From assembly GCF_947496995.1 (NCBI RefSeq), contig NZ_CANMFD010000002.1, forward strand, positions 248,001 through 312,000: a stretch of DNA of 64,000 nucleotides. Direction: 5' to 3'. This stretch comes from an uncultured Roseibium sp. Its GTDB lineage: Bacteria > Pseudomonadota > Alphaproteobacteria > Rhizobiales > Stappiaceae. Below, in pieces: positions 10,423 to 20,811 of this stretch. The position numbers and the translations under genes are program-made. Positions within the stretch are counted from its first letter, which is position 1. Each line of letters begins with the position of its first letter. The notes beneath the pieces are model-generated. The model had not been told where the DNA came from and did no database searches. It was given only the letters and a program-made list of their open reading frames with translations.

Positions 10423-11574
10423 TCAGAGAGCCGGAATATCGCCTCGGGCCCAGTCTTCCTTCGTCCGGGCGTAGAAATCCTCGAAGCTTCCGGCATCGAT
10501 CGCATCGCGCATGCCCTGCATGAGCTGCTGATAATAAGCGATGTTGTTCCAGGTCAGCAGCATGCCGGCAAGGCCTTCGCCTGACCGCACGAGATGATGC
10601 AGGTAGGCACGGCTGTAGATACTGGCCGCGGGGCAGCTGTTTTGCTCGTCCAAAGGACGAGGATCGTCCTGGTGTCGGGCGTTTTTCAGGTTCACCTTGC
10701 CGAAACGGGTATAGGCCAGCCCGTGCCGTCCGGCGCGGGTCGGCATGACGCAGTCAAACTGGTCGATGCCGCGCTTCACGCTTTCCAGCAGATCGTCGGG
10801 CGTTCCCACGCCCATCAGATAGCGCGGCTTGTCCACCGGCATGACCGGCGTCGTGATGTCCAGCATCGCCAGCATGACGTCCTGAGGTTCCCCGACAGCA
10901 AGACCGCCCACCGAATAGCCCTCAAACGGCATTTTGCCGAGTTCCTGCGCAGAGCGGATGCGCAGGTCGGGCTGATCGCCGCCCTGGACAATGCCGTAGA
11001 GCCCCTGCCCCTTGCCGGGGCCGCCCATGCGTTCGAACTGTGCTCTTGACCGCTCGGCCCATCGCAGCGACAGCTCCATGGCCCGCTGAACCTCTTCCTT
11101 CGGACTGGGCAGGCGGATGCATTCGTCGAGCTGCATCTGGATGTCAGATCCGAGCAATCCCTGAATTTCGACAGACCGTTCCGGTGTCAGATGGTGTTTG
11201 CTGCCATCGATATGGCTCTGGAAGCGGACACCGTCCTCGTCCAGTTTGCGCAACTGGGCCAGTGACATCACCTGAAACCCGCCGCTGTCGGTCAGGATGG
11301 TGTGCGGCCAGTTCATGAAAGTATGCAAACCGCCCAGCCTTGCCACCCGCTCTGCGGTCGGCCGCAGCATCAGGTGATAGGTATTGCCGAGAACCACATC
11401 CGCGCCGGTCTCGCGCACCTGCCCCGGATACATCGCCTTGACCGTCGCCTGGGTCCCGACCGGCATGAAAGCAGGTGTCCGCACGATGCCGTGAGGCGTG
11501 GTGATTTCACCGCGCCGGGCGTTCCCGTCCGTGGCGAGCAGCTTGAAACCGAAGGTCTTTTCGTTCTCGGACAT
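10423..11574 (-). CDS. tgt: Queuine tRNA-ribosyltransferase (tRNA-guanine transglycosylase), zinc-site ligands missing
   Basis: 383 residues. It exchanges the wobble guanine of GUN-anticodon tRNAs for preQ1 in queuosine synthesis. Conserved segments include [23 protein letters not shown], the catalytic-Asp region [29 protein letters not shown] and [12 protein letters not shown]. The C-terminal zinc site normally has CxCxxC plus a His in an HNLxYY motif. Here the triad reads N-S-C-P-A-A, keeping one Cys, and the His motif reads WNNIAYYQ. So three of four ligands are absent. queA lies immediately upstream in the same direction (11 bases). Confidence 0.95.
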   Translation of the reverse strand: MSENEKTFGFKLLATDGNARRGEITTPHGIVRTPAFMPVGTQATVKAMYPGQVRETGADVVLGNTYHLMLRPTAERVARLGGLHTFMNWPHTILTDSGGFQVMSLAQLRKLDEDGVRFQSHIDGSKHHLTPERSVEIQGLLGSDIQMQLDECIRLPSPKEEVQRAMELSLRWAERSRAQFERMGGPGKGQGLYGIVQGGDQPDLRIRSAQELGKMPFEGYSVGGLAVGEPQDVMLAMLDITTPVMPVDKPRYLMGVGTPDDLLESVKRGIDQFDCVMPTRAGRHGLAYTRFGKVNLKNARHQDDPRPLDEQNSCPAASIYSRAYLHHLVRSGEGLAGMLLTWNNIAYYQQLMQGMRDAIDAGSFEDFYARTKEDWARGDIPAL

Positions 11575-11585
11575 AGCGGAATTTC

Positions 11586-12659
11586 CTATAGCGCGCCGTC
11601 TTGCGGAAACAGCAGAGAGGCGTCTCCGTAGCTGTAGAACCTGTAGCCCTCGGCGATGGCATGGGCATAGGCGGCGCGCATGTTGTCCAGGCCGGAAAAC
11701 GCGGAAACCAGCATGAAGAGGGTCGAGCGCGGCAGGTGAAAATTGGTCATCAGGGCATCGATGGCCCTGAAACGGTATCCGGGGGTGATGAAGATCGATG
11801 TCTCTCCGGAAAATGGTGCTATCGAGCCGGTTTCCTGCGCTGCGCTTTCAAGAATGCGCAGCGACGTGGTCCCGACACTGACGACCCTGTTGCCACGTTT
11901 CCTGACTGCGGCAAGCGCAAGCGCCGTTTCTTCCGACACCTCGCCCCATTCCGCGTGCATCTTGTGATCCTGCGTGTCGTCGGCCTTGACCGGCAGAAAC
12001 GTTCCCGCCCCCACATGCAGCGTGACGCGGTGCTGCTCGATGCCGCGCTCATCAAGAGCCTTCATGAGCTGCGGCGTGAAATGCAGGCCCGCCGTCGGGG
12101 CGGCCACCGCCCCGTCTTTTTCTGCATATATCGTCTGGTAGTCCTGCCGATCCTGTTCGTCTTCGGCGCGCTTGTGGGCGATGTAAGGAGGCAAGGGAAT
12201 ATGTCCGACCGCGGCGATCGCGGTATCGAGTTCCGGTCCCGCGCGATCAAAAGCCAGCAGGACCTCCCCGCCGTCGACCTTCTCCGCGACCCTGGCCGTC
12301 AGGACGACATTTTCGTTTTCAAAAACGAGGGTATCTTCCGCCTGGAGCTTTTTGGCCGGGCGCACGAAAGCCCGCCAACTGCCAGGATCAGTGCGCAGAT
12401 GCAGAGTCACGCTGATGCCGGCAACGACTTCGCCGCGCAAGCGCTTGCCTTCGAGCTGGGCGGGAATGACCCGTGTGTCATTGAAGACCAGCGCATCACC
12501 CGGATTCAGGAGCGCCGGCAGGTCGCGCACCCCTCCGTCAGTCAGAAGATCTTGGCTTCCGGGACGCACGACAAGCATGCGCGCAGCGTCACGCGGCCGG
12601 GCGGGCCGGAGCGCGATCCGTTCGTTGGGGAGGTCAAAATCGAACTGTTCGACGCGCAT
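11586..12659 (-). CDS. queA: S-adenosylmethionine:tRNA ribosyltransferase-isomerase
   Basis: 357 residues from ATG 12659. It transfers and rearranges the ribose of SAM onto preQ1-tRNA to give epoxyqueuosine. The start was chosen because family members begin MRVxxFDFxLPxERIA, exactly as here; the longer open frame to 12842 adds a non-conserved 61-residue extension. Other landmarks are [61 protein letters not shown] and [19 protein letters not shown]. It forms an operon with tgt. Confidence 0.96.
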   Translation of the reverse strand: MRVEQFDFDLPNERIALRPARPRDAARMLVVRPGSQDLLTDGGVRDLPALLNPGDALVFNDTRVIPAQLEGKRLRGEVVAGISVTLHLRTDPGSWRAFVRPAKKLQAEDTLVFENENVVLTARVAEKVDGGEVLLAFDRAGPELDTAIAAVGHIPLPPYIAHKRAEDEQDRQDYQTIYAEKDGAVAAPTAGLHFTPQLMKALDERGIEQHRVTLHVGAGTFLPVKADDTQDHKMHAEWGEVSEETALALAAVRKRGNRVVSVGTTSLRILESAAQETGSIAPFSGETSIFITPGYRFRAIDALMTNFHLPRSTLFMLVSAFSGLDNMRAAYAHAIAEGYRFYSYGDASLLFPQDGAL

Positions 12660-12799
12660 GGCGCTTCTGCTCAAGCCGTATCTTCGTGAGGTGAGCGGCT
12701 TCCAATCGGAAAGAGTGCCTTCCGGATCACCGCATTCAAGTGTCAGCGGCTCATAAAGGGCGATCAGGTCAAGGTCAACCGGCGCGGACATGAAGACAA

Positions 12800-12828
12800 A
12801 AAACAGCGCGGATACCGGATCCGCGCTG
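12800..12828 (-). terminator. Intrinsic terminator of the cyclophilin genes
   Basis: On the minus strand a 10-bp stem (CAGCGCGGAT / ATCCGCGCTG, 5-nt loop) is followed by six T residues. It lies 40 bases beyond the stop codon of the cytoplasmic cyclophilin gene and separates it from queA. Confidence 0.85.
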
Positions 12829-12867
12829 CCTGGTCCGGTCATCGCCGGATCTTCCGTCTTTTATGCC

Positions 12868-13341
12868 TCAGGCTGCGTCAGCAGCAACCTTCACCGAGAC
12901 GATATTGTCCGGATCGGCGACCGGTTCGCCGCGCTTGATCTTGTCGACATTGTCCATTCCCTCGATCACCTGGCCCCAGACGGTGTACTGACCGTCAAGC
13001 CAAGGAGCTTCGTTGAAGCAGATGAAGAACTGGCTGTCGCCGGAATTGGGATCAGAGGACCTGGCCATGGAGCAGGTGCCGCGGGTGTGTTTTTCCTTGC
13101 TGAATTCGGCTTTCAGCTTCTGCCCGGAACCGCCGGTGCCAACGCCCTGCGGGCAGCCCGTCTGTGCCATGAAGCCGTCGATCACCCGGTGAAAGACGAT
13201 GCCGTCATAAAAGCCATCGCGGACAAGTTCCTTGATGCGCGCGACATGGGCCGGTGCGAGGTCCGGTTTCATTTCAATGACAACCTGGCCCTGGCTGGTG
13301 TCCATGAGCAAAGTGTTTTCCGCATCCTTGATGTCGGCCAT
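12868..13341 (-). CDS. Peptidyl-prolyl cis-trans isomerase, cyclophilin type (cytoplasmic)
   Basis: 157 residues from ATG 13341, chosen over an upstream ATG at 13368 because AAGGAGA sits 7 bases before it. No signal peptide. Cyclophilin motifs: GFYDGIVFHRVIDGFMAQTG, GTCSMARSSDPNSGDSQFFI, and WLDGQYTVWGQVIEGMDNV. It speeds proline isomerisation in folding proteins. It lies 47 bases downstream of a second cyclophilin gene that is exported, so the pair are paralogues for the two compartments. An intrinsic terminator follows. Confidence 0.95.
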   Translation of the reverse strand: MADIKDAENTLLMDTSQGQVVIEMKPDLAPAHVARIKELVRDGFYDGIVFHRVIDGFMAQTGCPQGVGTGGSGQKLKAEFSKEKHTRGTCSMARSSDPNSGDSQFFICFNEAPWLDGQYTVWGQVIEGMDNVDKIKRGEPVADPDNIVSVKVAADAA

Positions 13342-13388
13342 ATTCAGTCTCCTTGAATTCTTGAACAACGGGCTTGTTTCAGCCGGTA

Positions 13389-13928
13389 TTACTGCGCGTC
13401 CGCGGCAACCTGCATCTTGACGATCTTGTCGGGATTCGCGGGCGGTTCGCCCTTAGCAATCTTGTCGACATATTCCATGCCGTCGGTGATTTCCCCGAAA
13501 ACGGTGTACTGGCCGTTCAGCCAGTCGCCATCGGAGAACATGATGAAAAACTGTGAATTGGCGCTGTCGGGACTGGCTGCCCGTGCCATGCCGAGGGTGC
13601 CCCGTTTGAAAGGCGCCTGGCTGAATTCCGCCTTCAGGTCCGGCTCTTCGGAACCGCCCATGCCTGTTCCGGTGGGATCGCCGGTCTGTGCCATGAAGCC
13701 ATCAATCACGCGGTGGAAGACGATGCCGTCATAAAACCCCTCACGGGTGAGTTTCTTGATCCGTTCCACATGGTTGGGTGCCAGATCCGGACGCAGTTCA
13801 ATGACAACCCGGCCATCCTTGAGATCCAGATAAAGGGTATTTTCCAGATCGGTTCCCTGCGCGCCCGCAGCAACGGGAAGAACGATCAGGGACGCCAGAA
13901 CGGCAAACAGTCTAAAAAGGCGTGACAC
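13389..13928 (-). CDS. Peptidyl-prolyl cis-trans isomerase, cyclophilin type (periplasmic)
   Basis: 179 residues starting at a GTG with GGAG 7 bases upstream. A signal peptide is evident (basic start, hydrophobic LFAVLASLIVLPVAAGAQG). The cyclophilin core follows: GFYDGIVFHRVIDGFMAQTGD, GTLGMARAASPDSANSQFFI and WLNGQYTVFGEITDGMEYVD. It is very similar to the next gene's product apart from the leader, so a tandem duplication with a change of compartment is likely. It probably assists folding of envelope proteins. coaD is upstream, 40 bases away. Confidence 0.95.
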   Translation of the reverse strand: MSRLFRLFAVLASLIVLPVAAGAQGTDLENTLYLDLKDGRVVIELRPDLAPNHVERIKKLTREGFYDGIVFHRVIDGFMAQTGDPTGTGMGGSEEPDLKAEFSQAPFKRGTLGMARAASPDSANSQFFIMFSDGDWLNGQYTVFGEITDGMEYVDKIAKGEPPANPDKIVKMQVAADAQ

Positions 13929-13968
13929 TGGTTACTCCTACGATTCAGGTCAGAGATTGAAGTTCCTG

Positions 13969-14475
13969 TCAGGTGCCGGCGGTTGCCCGGCGGCGCAAGG
14001 GTTCCGTGACCGGCTCAGGTACGAACGCGGAAATTTCCCCGCCCATCCTTGCGATTTGACGCACCAAGGTGGCCGTGATGTGGCGGACGTTCGGAGACGC
14101 GGGCAGGAATACCGTCTTTATGTCCGGCGCAAGAGTTCCGTTCATTCCGGCCATCTGCATTTCGTAATCGAGATCCGTCCCGTCCCTGAGGCCGCGGACG
14201 AGACACGTCGCCCCCTGCTCGCGGGCGGTCTCAATGACGAGATTTGAAAACGAAATGACCTCGATCCGCGAAGCCTCTTGCGGGTTGTATTCCGCATTGG
14301 CGGAAGCATGGATCAGTTCCACCCGTTCCTCGAAGGAAAACAGGGGGGATTTGCCCGGATGAATGCCTATGGCAACCACAACCTTGTCGGCCAGGGCCAG
14401 CGCCTGGCGCAGAATGTCCATGTGGCCGTTGGTAACCGGATCAAAGGACCCAGGATAGAGAGCGATACGATTCAT
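13969..14475 (-). CDS. coaD: Phosphopantetheine adenylyltransferase
   Basis: 168 residues. It transfers AMP from ATP to 4'-phosphopantetheine, the penultimate step of coenzyme A synthesis. The nucleotidyltransferase signature [18 protein letters not shown] is at the N-terminus. It is followed by [46 protein letters not shown] and the late [29 protein letters not shown] precedes the start codon. It is the first gene of a minus-strand run with the two cyclophilins. Confidence 0.97.
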   Translation of the reverse strand: MNRIALYPGSFDPVTNGHMDILRQALALADKVVVAIGIHPGKSPLFSFEERVELIHASANAEYNPQEASRIEVISFSNLVIETAREQGATCLVRGLRDGTDLDYEMQMAGMNGTLAPDIKTVFLPASPNVRHITATLVRQIARMGGEISAFVPEPVTEPLRRRATAGT

Positions 14476-14639
14476 GGCCCCTTCCTTACTCCGCCTTCCG
14501 CAAGCTCACAAGGAAAAGCCGGTCGGAAACGGCCATTTCCCACCAACTGACATTGTGTGACGGTCGTCACATCGGGCTTTTCATCAATGGGACAGAGTGG
14601 CGTCATCGAAAATAGATGGCGTGAGCAGGAGCCAGTACG

Positions 14640-15056
14640 ATGAAAGGCTATGATACAATCGACCCGACCGGCAACAGGAGCGGGTTCCAACCGTTTTCAA
14701 TCGCGGTCAACGCAACCGACCCGTCCGCACATCTGAAGGTGGCCATGGTGTTTGTCCTGGCCCTGCTCACGATGATAGCTGCCGGGATGATCACCATGCA
14801 TCCGGGCAACGCTTCCCAGGCGGAGGGCCTGAACAGCCATGCGACACAGGGACTGTCGGCAACCAAGACGGATCGTGTTGCCAGTGCTGCCGTTGAGACG
14901 AGCTGCAAATCGCAGACCTGGGGCGCCTGGAGTGAAGATTGCGCTGCCGCTCTGAGTGGGGCTGGCAAGGTTCGCAACGTGTCCTTCGTGACCGTTGAAA
15001 AACGGGCTCTGACCGTGAATGAAACGATCCTCGCGCGGTATCCGTCAACGAACTGA
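14640..15056 (+). CDS. Small membrane-anchored hypothetical protein
   Basis: 138 residues with a good ribosome site (AGGAG). One transmembrane segment is visible at about residues 34-54 (VAMVFVLALLTMIAAGMIT). A short exported tail then contains two cysteines in SCKSQTWGAWSEDCAAAL, a pattern I associate with small alphaproteobacterial hypothetical proteins and which could form a disulfide. No function can be assigned. It is convergent with gyrA and ends at a shared hairpin. Confidence 0.65.
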   Translation: MKGYDTIDPTGNRSGFQPFSIAVNATDPSAHLKVAMVFVLALLTMIAAGMITMHPGNASQAEGLNSHATQGLSATKTDRVASAAVETSCKSQTWGAWSEDCAAALSGAGKVRNVSFVTVEKRALTVNETILARYPSTN

Positions 15057-15082
15057 CAGCTTTTCCCAATCCCAAAACGGCA

Positions 15083-15113
15083 AACAGCGGCTCAGGTTCT
15101 CCTGGCCGCTGTT
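15083..15113. terminator. Hairpin between convergent genes, likely bidirectional terminator
   Basis: A long stem with one bulge: AACAGCGGC plus CAGG pairs with CCTG plus GCCGCTGTT around a TTCT loop. It lies 26 bases after the small membrane-protein gene and 30 bases after the gyrA stop on the other strand. T content after each arm is modest. Confidence 0.65.
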
Positions 15114-15143
15114 GTCGTTTCAGTATGGGGGAGTTACCGGAAA

Positions 15144-17969
15144 TCAGCTTTCCGGAGCTTCACCCTCTTCCCCTTTCGGGTCTTCGCCTGCGTCGGAAGT
15201 ACCACCCGCTTCAGAGGCTTCGCCACCTTCTGCAGTTGCAGCGCCGTCTTCGTCGAGATCGTCTTCTTCATCGACCTCGGAAAGGCCCTCGACCGCGACG
15301 ACCTTTTCACCTTCCGCCGTCTTGAAGACGATCACGCCTTGCGTCGCGCGGCCGGCGATCCGGATGCCGTGGACGGGACATCTGATCAACTGGCCGCCAT
15401 CGGTAACCAGCATGATCTGATCACTGTCCTCAACCGGGAAAGATGCGACCAGTCCGCCGTTGCGGTCGTTCACAGCCATGGCCGTGATGCCCTTCCCGCC
15501 TCGGCCCGTCACCCGGTATTCGAAGGATGACGTGCGCTTGCCGTAGCCGTTTTCGGAAATGGTGAGGATCACCTGTTCCGCCGCACTCATCTGCGCATAG
15601 CGCTCCTGAGGCAGATCCCCGGCAACCACGCCTTCTTCGTCGGATCCAGTCGCACCGTCGTCGGCTTCGCCGCGCATCGCTCTTGAAAGCTTCAGATAGG
15701 CGGCCCGCTCCTCCGCGTCGACATCGATATGGTGCAGGATCTGCATGGAGATGACATTGTCGCCATCAGCAAGCCTGATGCCGCGCACGCCAACCGAGTT
15801 CCGCCCTGCAAAGACACGGACATCCGTGGCCGGGAAGCGGATGCACTGACCGAAATTGGTGGTCAGCATGATGTCGGAATGTTCGGAGCAGGTATCCACG
15901 CCGACGATCCCGTCACCTTCTTCCAGCTTCATGGCAATCTTGCCGTTCCGGTTGATGTTGACGAAGTCGGACAGCTTGTTCCGCCGCACCGTGCCACGCA
16001 CGGTCGCGAACATCACATCGAGATTTGCCCAGCTGTCCTCGTCTTCGGGCAACGGAAGAATGGAGGTGATCTGTTCGCCCTGTTCAAGCGGCAGCATGTT
16101 GATAAGGGCCTTGCCGCGCGAGGTCGGGCCGCCAAGCGGCAGGCGCCAGACCTTCATCTTGTAGCAGATGCCACGAGAGGAGAAGAACAGTACGGGCGTA
16201 TGGGTGTTGGCCACGAAGAGACGGGTGACGAAATCCTCGTCCTTGGTCGCCATTCCCGACCGGCCCTTGCCGCCGCGCCTCTGGGCACGATAGGTCGCAA
16301 GCGGAACCCGCTTGATGTAACCGCCATGGGAGAAGGTCACGACCATGTCTTCGCGCTGGATCAGATCTTCTTCATCGAAATCCGGGCCGCCCTCGATGAT
16401 CTCGGTCCGGCGCGGTGTTGCAAATTCTTCCTTGATCTCCAGCATCTCGTTGCGGACGATTTCCTGGATGCGGGCACGGGAACTGAGAATGTCGAGAAAA
16501 TCGGAGATTTCCGCACCGATCTTGTTCAGTTCTTCCTCGATTTCGTCGCGGCCCATGGCCGTGAGGCGCTGCAGCCGCAGTTCGAGGATGGCACGCGCCT
16601 GTTCTTCGGAAAGCTTGTAGGTGCCGTCTTCCCGGACCATGTGGCGCGGATCGTCGATCAACAGGATCAGGGCTTCCACATCATGGGCGGGCCAGTTGCG
16701 TTCCATCAGCTGAGACCGGGCGGTCGCCGGATCGGGCGCACTGCGGATCAGCTTGATCACTTCGTCAATATTGGCGACCGCGATACCCAGACCGACCAAA
16801 ATGTGAGCCCGGTCACGCGACTTCTTCAAAAGGAACCGCGTCCGGCGCTGAATGACCTCCTCGCGGAACGATACGAATGCCTGCAGCATATAGGACAGGT
16901 TCATCTGTTCCGGCTTGCCGCTGTTCAGGGCAACGATGTTGGCACCAAACGATGTCTGAAGCTGACTGAAGCGGTAAAGCTGGTTCAGGATGACATCCGG
17001 CACCGCGTCACGCTTCAGTTCGATCACCACCCGCATGCCGGAACGGTCGCTCTCGTCACGAATATCGGAGATGCCCTCGACGCGCTTGTCACGCACCAGT
17101 TCGGCGATCTTCTCGATCATGCTCGACTTGTTGACCTGATACGGGATTTCCGTAACGATCAGCGCGGTCCGATCCTTGCGGACTTCCTCCACGTCGACCT
17201 TGGCACGCATCATGATCGAACCGCGGCCGGTTTCATATGCGCTGCGTATGCCGGACCGGCCGAGGATCATGCCGCCGGTCGGGAAATCCGGACCCGGAAC
17301 GATCTCGAGCAGTTCCTCCAGGGTCATATTCGGGTTTTCCATGATCGCTATGGCTGCGTCGATCACTTCGCCCAGATTGTGTGGAGGAATGTTGGTTGCC
17401 ATGCCGACGGCGATACCGCCAGCGCCATTCACCAGAAGATTGGGGAATTTGGAGGGCAGAACGACAGGTTCGCTCTCGGAGTTGTCGTAGTTCTCCTGAA
17501 AGTCGACCGTGTCCTTGTCGATGTCATCCAGAAGCCTGTGCGCAACCTTTTGCAGACGGCACTCCGTGTAGCGCATGGCTGCAGCCGGGTCGCCGTCGAC
17601 GGACCCGAAGTTGCCCTGACCGTCGATCAGCGGCAGACGCAGGGAGAAGGTCTGCGCCATGCGGACCAGGGCGTCATAAATGGCGCTGTCACCGTGCGGG
17701 TGGTATTTACCCATGACGTCACCGACCACGCGGGCCGATTTCCTGTAGGGCTTGTTCCACTCGTAGCCGTTTTCATGCATCGAATAGAGGATGCGCCGGT
17801 GAACCGGTTTCAGGCCGTCCCGCACGTCGGGAAGCGCGCGGGATACGATCACGCTCATGGCGTAATCGAGATAGCTGCGCTTCATTTCATCGACGATGGA
17901 AATCGGTTTGATATCGGACGGAAGACCGTCGGAAGGGGTGCTGTTGTCCTGGTCAGCCAAGGAAGACAC
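15144..17969 (-). CDS. gyrA: DNA gyrase subunit A
   Basis: 941 residues, GTG start. It is the breakage-reunion subunit that introduces negative supercoils together with GyrB. The catalytic tyrosine is in [11 protein letters not shown]. The quinolone-resistance region reads [17 protein letters not shown], with the sensitive-type Ser and Asp residues intact. The GyrA-box QRRGGKG, diagnostic of gyrase versus topoisomerase IV, is at about residue 580. The C-terminus ends in a long acidic, Gly/Ala-rich tail. The reverse strand holds long open frames that are shadows of this GC-rich gene. Confidence 0.98.
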   Translation of the reverse strand: MSSLADQDNSTPSDGLPSDIKPISIVDEMKRSYLDYAMSVIVSRALPDVRDGLKPVHRRILYSMHENGYEWNKPYRKSARVVGDVMGKYHPHGDSAIYDALVRMAQTFSLRLPLIDGQGNFGSVDGDPAAAMRYTECRLQKVAHRLLDDIDKDTVDFQENYDNSESEPVVLPSKFPNLLVNGAGGIAVGMATNIPPHNLGEVIDAAIAIMENPNMTLEELLEIVPGPDFPTGGMILGRSGIRSAYETGRGSIMMRAKVDVEEVRKDRTALIVTEIPYQVNKSSMIEKIAELVRDKRVEGISDIRDESDRSGMRVVIELKRDAVPDVILNQLYRFSQLQTSFGANIVALNSGKPEQMNLSYMLQAFVSFREEVIQRRTRFLLKKSRDRAHILVGLGIAVANIDEVIKLIRSAPDPATARSQLMERNWPAHDVEALILLIDDPRHMVREDGTYKLSEEQARAILELRLQRLTAMGRDEIEEELNKIGAEISDFLDILSSRARIQEIVRNEMLEIKEEFATPRRTEIIEGGPDFDEEDLIQREDMVVTFSHGGYIKRVPLATYRAQRRGGKGRSGMATKDEDFVTRLFVANTHTPVLFFSSRGICYKMKVWRLPLGGPTSRGKALINMLPLEQGEQITSILPLPEDEDSWANLDVMFATVRGTVRRNKLSDFVNINRNGKIAMKLEEGDGIVGVDTCSEHSDIMLTTNFGQCIRFPATDVRVFAGRNSVGVRGIRLADGDNVISMQILHHIDVDAEERAAYLKLSRAMRGEADDGATGSDEEGVVAGDLPQERYAQMSAAEQVILTISENGYGKRTSSFEYRVTGRGGKGITAMAVNDRNGGLVASFPVEDSDQIMLVTDGGQLIRCPVHGIRIAGRATQGVIVFKTAEGEKVVAVEGLSEVDEEDDLDEDGAATAEGGEASEAGGTSDAGEDPKGEEGEAPES

Positions 17970-18187
17970 TCATTTCATTGTTATTGCTTGCTCTTTTATA
18001 TCCGATTCAACGTGCCGCTCCAAATTTGGAGCGCTTTTCCGCCTAACTTATAAGTCTTATGAATCAATGCCCTACAAGGAGTATGCACAGGGCGTGAAAA
18101 TGTTTTTCGCCGCGTGGGTCGCTGTGCTGTGAAAACCCCTATAGAAAAGCAAGAATCGCGCCTGAAAACCGGCCCAGAGGATACGAA

Positions 18188-18826
18188 ATGCTCGACTATT
18201 TCATCAATGCCTTCGCGACGCTTTTCGTCACCATAGACCCGGTCGGGCTTGCTCCGATGTTCCTGGCCGTGACCGCGGGAATGAACCGCGCCGACAGGCG
18301 GCGTGTTGCAATCCGCGCGGTGTTCACCGCAGCGGCAATCCTTCTGGTTTTTTACGCCACCGGCCAGACGGTTCTCACCGTTCTGGGCATTTCCGTCACC
18401 GCGTTCCGGGTGTCCGGGGGTATTCTGCTGTTCCTGATCGCGATCGAAATGATTTTCGGCAAACGGCAGGAACGCAAGGCCGAGACAGCCGAAAAGGCCG
18501 TCGAAACCACGGATGCGCATCACCGCACGATCAATGAACTGGCGATCTTCCCGCTTGCCATCCCGCTGATCTCCGGTCCGGCGGCAATTTCAGCAATCAT
18601 ACTTCTGTCCGGCGAAGCTCCTGATACCCTTGCCTATGCCGGTCTCGGCGGTGTCATCGCGGTCATTCTTGCCAGTTGTCTCGGAGCGTTCCTGCTGGCA
18701 GACAAGATCGAACGGCTGCTCGGCGATACGGCCCAACTGGTCATCACACGCCTTCTCGGCGTTCTCCTGGCCGCGCTATCCGTCCAGTTTGTCGCCGACG
18801 GCGTGCTGGCCTTCATGGCCCGGTAA
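18188..18826 (+). CDS. MarC family integral membrane protein
   Basis: 212 residues, six predicted membrane segments, with the family signatures FVTIDPVGLAPMFLAVT at the N-terminus and AIFPLAIPLISGPAAISAIIL in the middle. MarC/UPF0056 proteins are inner-membrane proteins of uncertain function, related to NAAT amino-acid transporters. A ribosome site GAGG lies 7 bases upstream. The gene is divergent from gyrA across a 218-base gap. Confidence 0.9.
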   Translation: MLDYFINAFATLFVTIDPVGLAPMFLAVTAGMNRADRRRVAIRAVFTAAAILLVFYATGQTVLTVLGISVTAFRVSGGILLFLIAIEMIFGKRQERKAETAEKAVETTDAHHRTINELAIFPLAIPLISGPAAISAIILLSGEAPDTLAYAGLGGVIAVILASCLGAFLLADKIERLLGDTAQLVITRLLGVLLAALSVQFVADGVLAFMAR

Positions 18827-18874
18827 ACAGAGACATTTCGCGTGCTTCCAAACGTATCCTGACAAGGTGGCTGT

Positions 18875-19243
18875 TCAGCGCAGTTGCAGCGTGAATTCCT
18901 GTGGCGACACGCCGTGAACGCTATCGCGCGCCCGGATGACAACTTCGTCGATACCTTCGGGAACCTCTACGCCTGACAGGGACCGCGTGAAGGGTTGCTC
19001 ATCGACATGGGGATGCAGGAGCACGCGTTCTCCCAGAAGGTCGCCTTCGGGAGACACGACCTGCCAAAGATCGGCATAGTGATCCCAGCCGGTGTCTGCG
19101 TGTCTGAGGGTTACCGAAAAGGTCCAGCCACTTCCTGACTTCTTCGCGGTTGCTCCGACAATTTCGACCTCGTCGGCGAGAACCGGCTGCCAGCTGAAAA
19201 CAATCGCGAGAAGCGTGAACGGCAAAACGGCCTTGCGATACAT
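18875..19243 (-). CDS. Secreted hypothetical protein
   Basis: 122 residues with a clear signal peptide (hydrophobic LPFTLLAIVFSWQPVLA, cleavage near residue 23) and a good ribosome site AAGGGGA. The mature part is predicted beta-rich: VEIVGATAKKSGSGWTFSVT, then TGWDHYADLWQVVSPEGDLL and a final strand. It reads like a small immunoglobulin-like beta sandwich, but I do not recognise the family. It is convergent with the MarC gene and divergent from the cation-efflux gene, so it is transcribed alone. Confidence 0.65.
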   Translation of the reverse strand: MYRKAVLPFTLLAIVFSWQPVLADEVEIVGATAKKSGSGWTFSVTLRHADTGWDHYADLWQVVSPEGDLLGERVLLHPHVDEQPFTRSLSGVEVPEGIDEVVIRARDSVHGVSPQEFTLQLR

Positions 19244-19382
19244 TTGAAATTCATCCCCTTTTTATTGAACTGATGGGTGCTTGAAGAGTTTGCGAAGGAT
19301 ACCAGCTTGATCAAAGTCACGAATGCGTCATAGGCTTCGGCGCAACAGTTGTATTGAAACATTCAATTCTCGGGAGACGTTA

Positions 19383-20345
19383 ATGGCCGGACATGGGTCT
19401 AAAAAGGTGATCTACGCTGCGCTTGTCGGTAATTCCCTGATTGCCGTCACCAAATTTGCCGCGGCCGCCTATACCGGTTCGTCCGCAATGCTCTCGGAAG
19501 GTATTCACTCTCTCGTCGATACCGGCAACCAGGGACTGCTGCTCTACGGCTTGAAAAAAGCGAAGCAGCCTGCCGACCAGAGACACCCCTTCGGCTATGG
19601 GGCCGAGCTGTATTTCTGGTCTTTCGTCGTTGCGATCCTGATCTTTGCGGTCGGCTCCGGAGTGTCGATCTACGAGGGGATTCAGAAGGTTCTTCACCCT
19701 CACCCGGTCTCCAGCCCTTATGTCGCCTATATCGTGCTCTCGCTGGCGATGTGCTTCGAGGCTGTGGCCTGGTGGATCGCCTACAAGGAATTCGATCAGG
19801 TACGCGGCAAGAAGTCGATCATGGCCGCTGTGCGCGACAGCAAGGACCCTACGGTCTTTACGGTGCTGTTCGAGGACAGCGCCGCCATGCTCGGGCTTGT
19901 GGTGGCATTCCTCGGGCTGCTGGGCGTGCAGTATCTCGGCCTTGCATGGCTTGACGGGGCAGCGTCGATCACCATTGGTGTTATCCTTGCGGCCACCGCG
20001 GCCCTGCTTGCCTATGAAACCAAGGGGCTGCTGATCGGAGAAGGAGCCGCTCCGGAAGTTCTTGCGAAGATCGAGGCCATCATCGGCGCAACGCCGGCCA
20101 TCAAGAACCTCAACGAAATCCGCACGCTCCACCGGGGCCCGAAGGATGTTCTGCTTGCCCTGTCGGTGGATTTCATCGACGAAGTGACGGCGGGAACCGT
20201 CGAGGAAACCATCTATTCGCTGGAGCGGACAATAAAGATGGAAATGCCGGAGGTGACACGGCTGTTCATCGAGGTTCAGGCCCAGGAACACCATGAAGAA
20301 ATGCTGGAAGAGGAAAAGGCGGCGATCGAACCTCTCACAAAGTAA
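19383..20345 (+). CDS. Cation diffusion facilitator family transporter
   Basis: 320 residues from ATG 19383, just after GGGAGACG. It is an inner-membrane metal/proton antiporter of the CDF family. Family hallmarks are the first membrane helix region VIYAALVGNSLIAVTKFAAA, SEGIHSLVDTGNQGLLLYG (an HxxxD-type site) and HPFGYGAELYFWSFV. The second metal-site helix carries DSAAMLGLVVAFLG. The soluble C-terminal domain runs from about residue 215. Metal specificity cannot be read from sequence. The upstream in-frame extension to 19323 is not conserved. Confidence 0.88.
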   Translation: MAGHGSKKVIYAALVGNSLIAVTKFAAAAYTGSSAMLSEGIHSLVDTGNQGLLLYGLKKAKQPADQRHPFGYGAELYFWSFVVAILIFAVGSGVSIYEGIQKVLHPHPVSSPYVAYIVLSLAMCFEAVAWWIAYKEFDQVRGKKSIMAAVRDSKDPTVFTVLFEDSAAMLGLVVAFLGLLGVQYLGLAWLDGAASITIGVILAATAALLAYETKGLLIGEGAAPEVLAKIEAIIGATPAIKNLNEIRTLHRGPKDVLLALSVDFIDEVTAGTVEETIYSLERTIKMEMPEVTRLFIEVQAQEHHEEMLEEEKAAIEPLTK

Positions 20346-20430
20346 CGCTCTGCGAAACGCGCGCCTCCGACAGCCCCGCTTGCACTGGCATACCTCCGCC
20401 GTCATTCTCCTTCATCGGAGGTGACGAGCG

Positions 20431-20757
20431 ATGGATGAGAAGACGGTACGAGCGGAGCTTTTGAAGCTTAAGGCCGAACTGATGTCTCTGAGCGAGATTT
20501 CCGAAGAGGCCCGGGCAACGGTGACGCTCGATCAGCAATCGGTCGGAAGACTGTCGCGCATGGACGCCCTTCAGGGTCAGGCCATGGCGCAAGCCGCGGA
20601 GCGACAACGCCGCACCCACATCCAACGTATCGACTCTGCTTTGCAGCGTCTCGAAAACGGCGAATACGGATATTGCGCCCAATGCGGCGAAGTCATTGCC
20701 GAGAAACGCCTGAAAGCCGATCCCGCCGCTGCGTTCTGCATCAATTGCGCTCGTTAG
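20431..20757 (+). CDS. DksA/TraR family zinc-finger protein
   Basis: 108 residues with a strong ribosome site GGAGGTGA. An N-terminal coiled-coil (residues 1-60, including EISEEARATVTLDQQSVGRLSRMDA) is followed by the C4 zinc finger CAQCGEVIAEKRLKADPAAAFCINC. Short DksA relatives like this bind RNA polymerase through the secondary channel and alter promoter responses to stress. The GRLSRMDALQ pattern is that of the YbiI/TraR-like group rather than full-length DksA. Confidence 0.88.
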   Translation: MDEKTVRAELLKLKAELMSLSEISEEARATVTLDQQSVGRLSRMDALQGQAMAQAAERQRRTHIQRIDSALQRLENGEYGYCAQCGEVIAEKRLKADPAAAFCINCAR

Positions 20758-20811
20758 GGTCTCGTGTGTGCAATTGATTGCGGGCAAGGTGTTCAAGCGC
20801 TTTAAAATTGA

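Noticed and set aside
15729..18053. 774-codon open frame on the strand opposite gyrA
   Set aside because: It is the antisense shadow of a GC-rich gene; composition is Asp/His/Arg-rich without any domain, while the minus strand encodes unmistakable GyrA.
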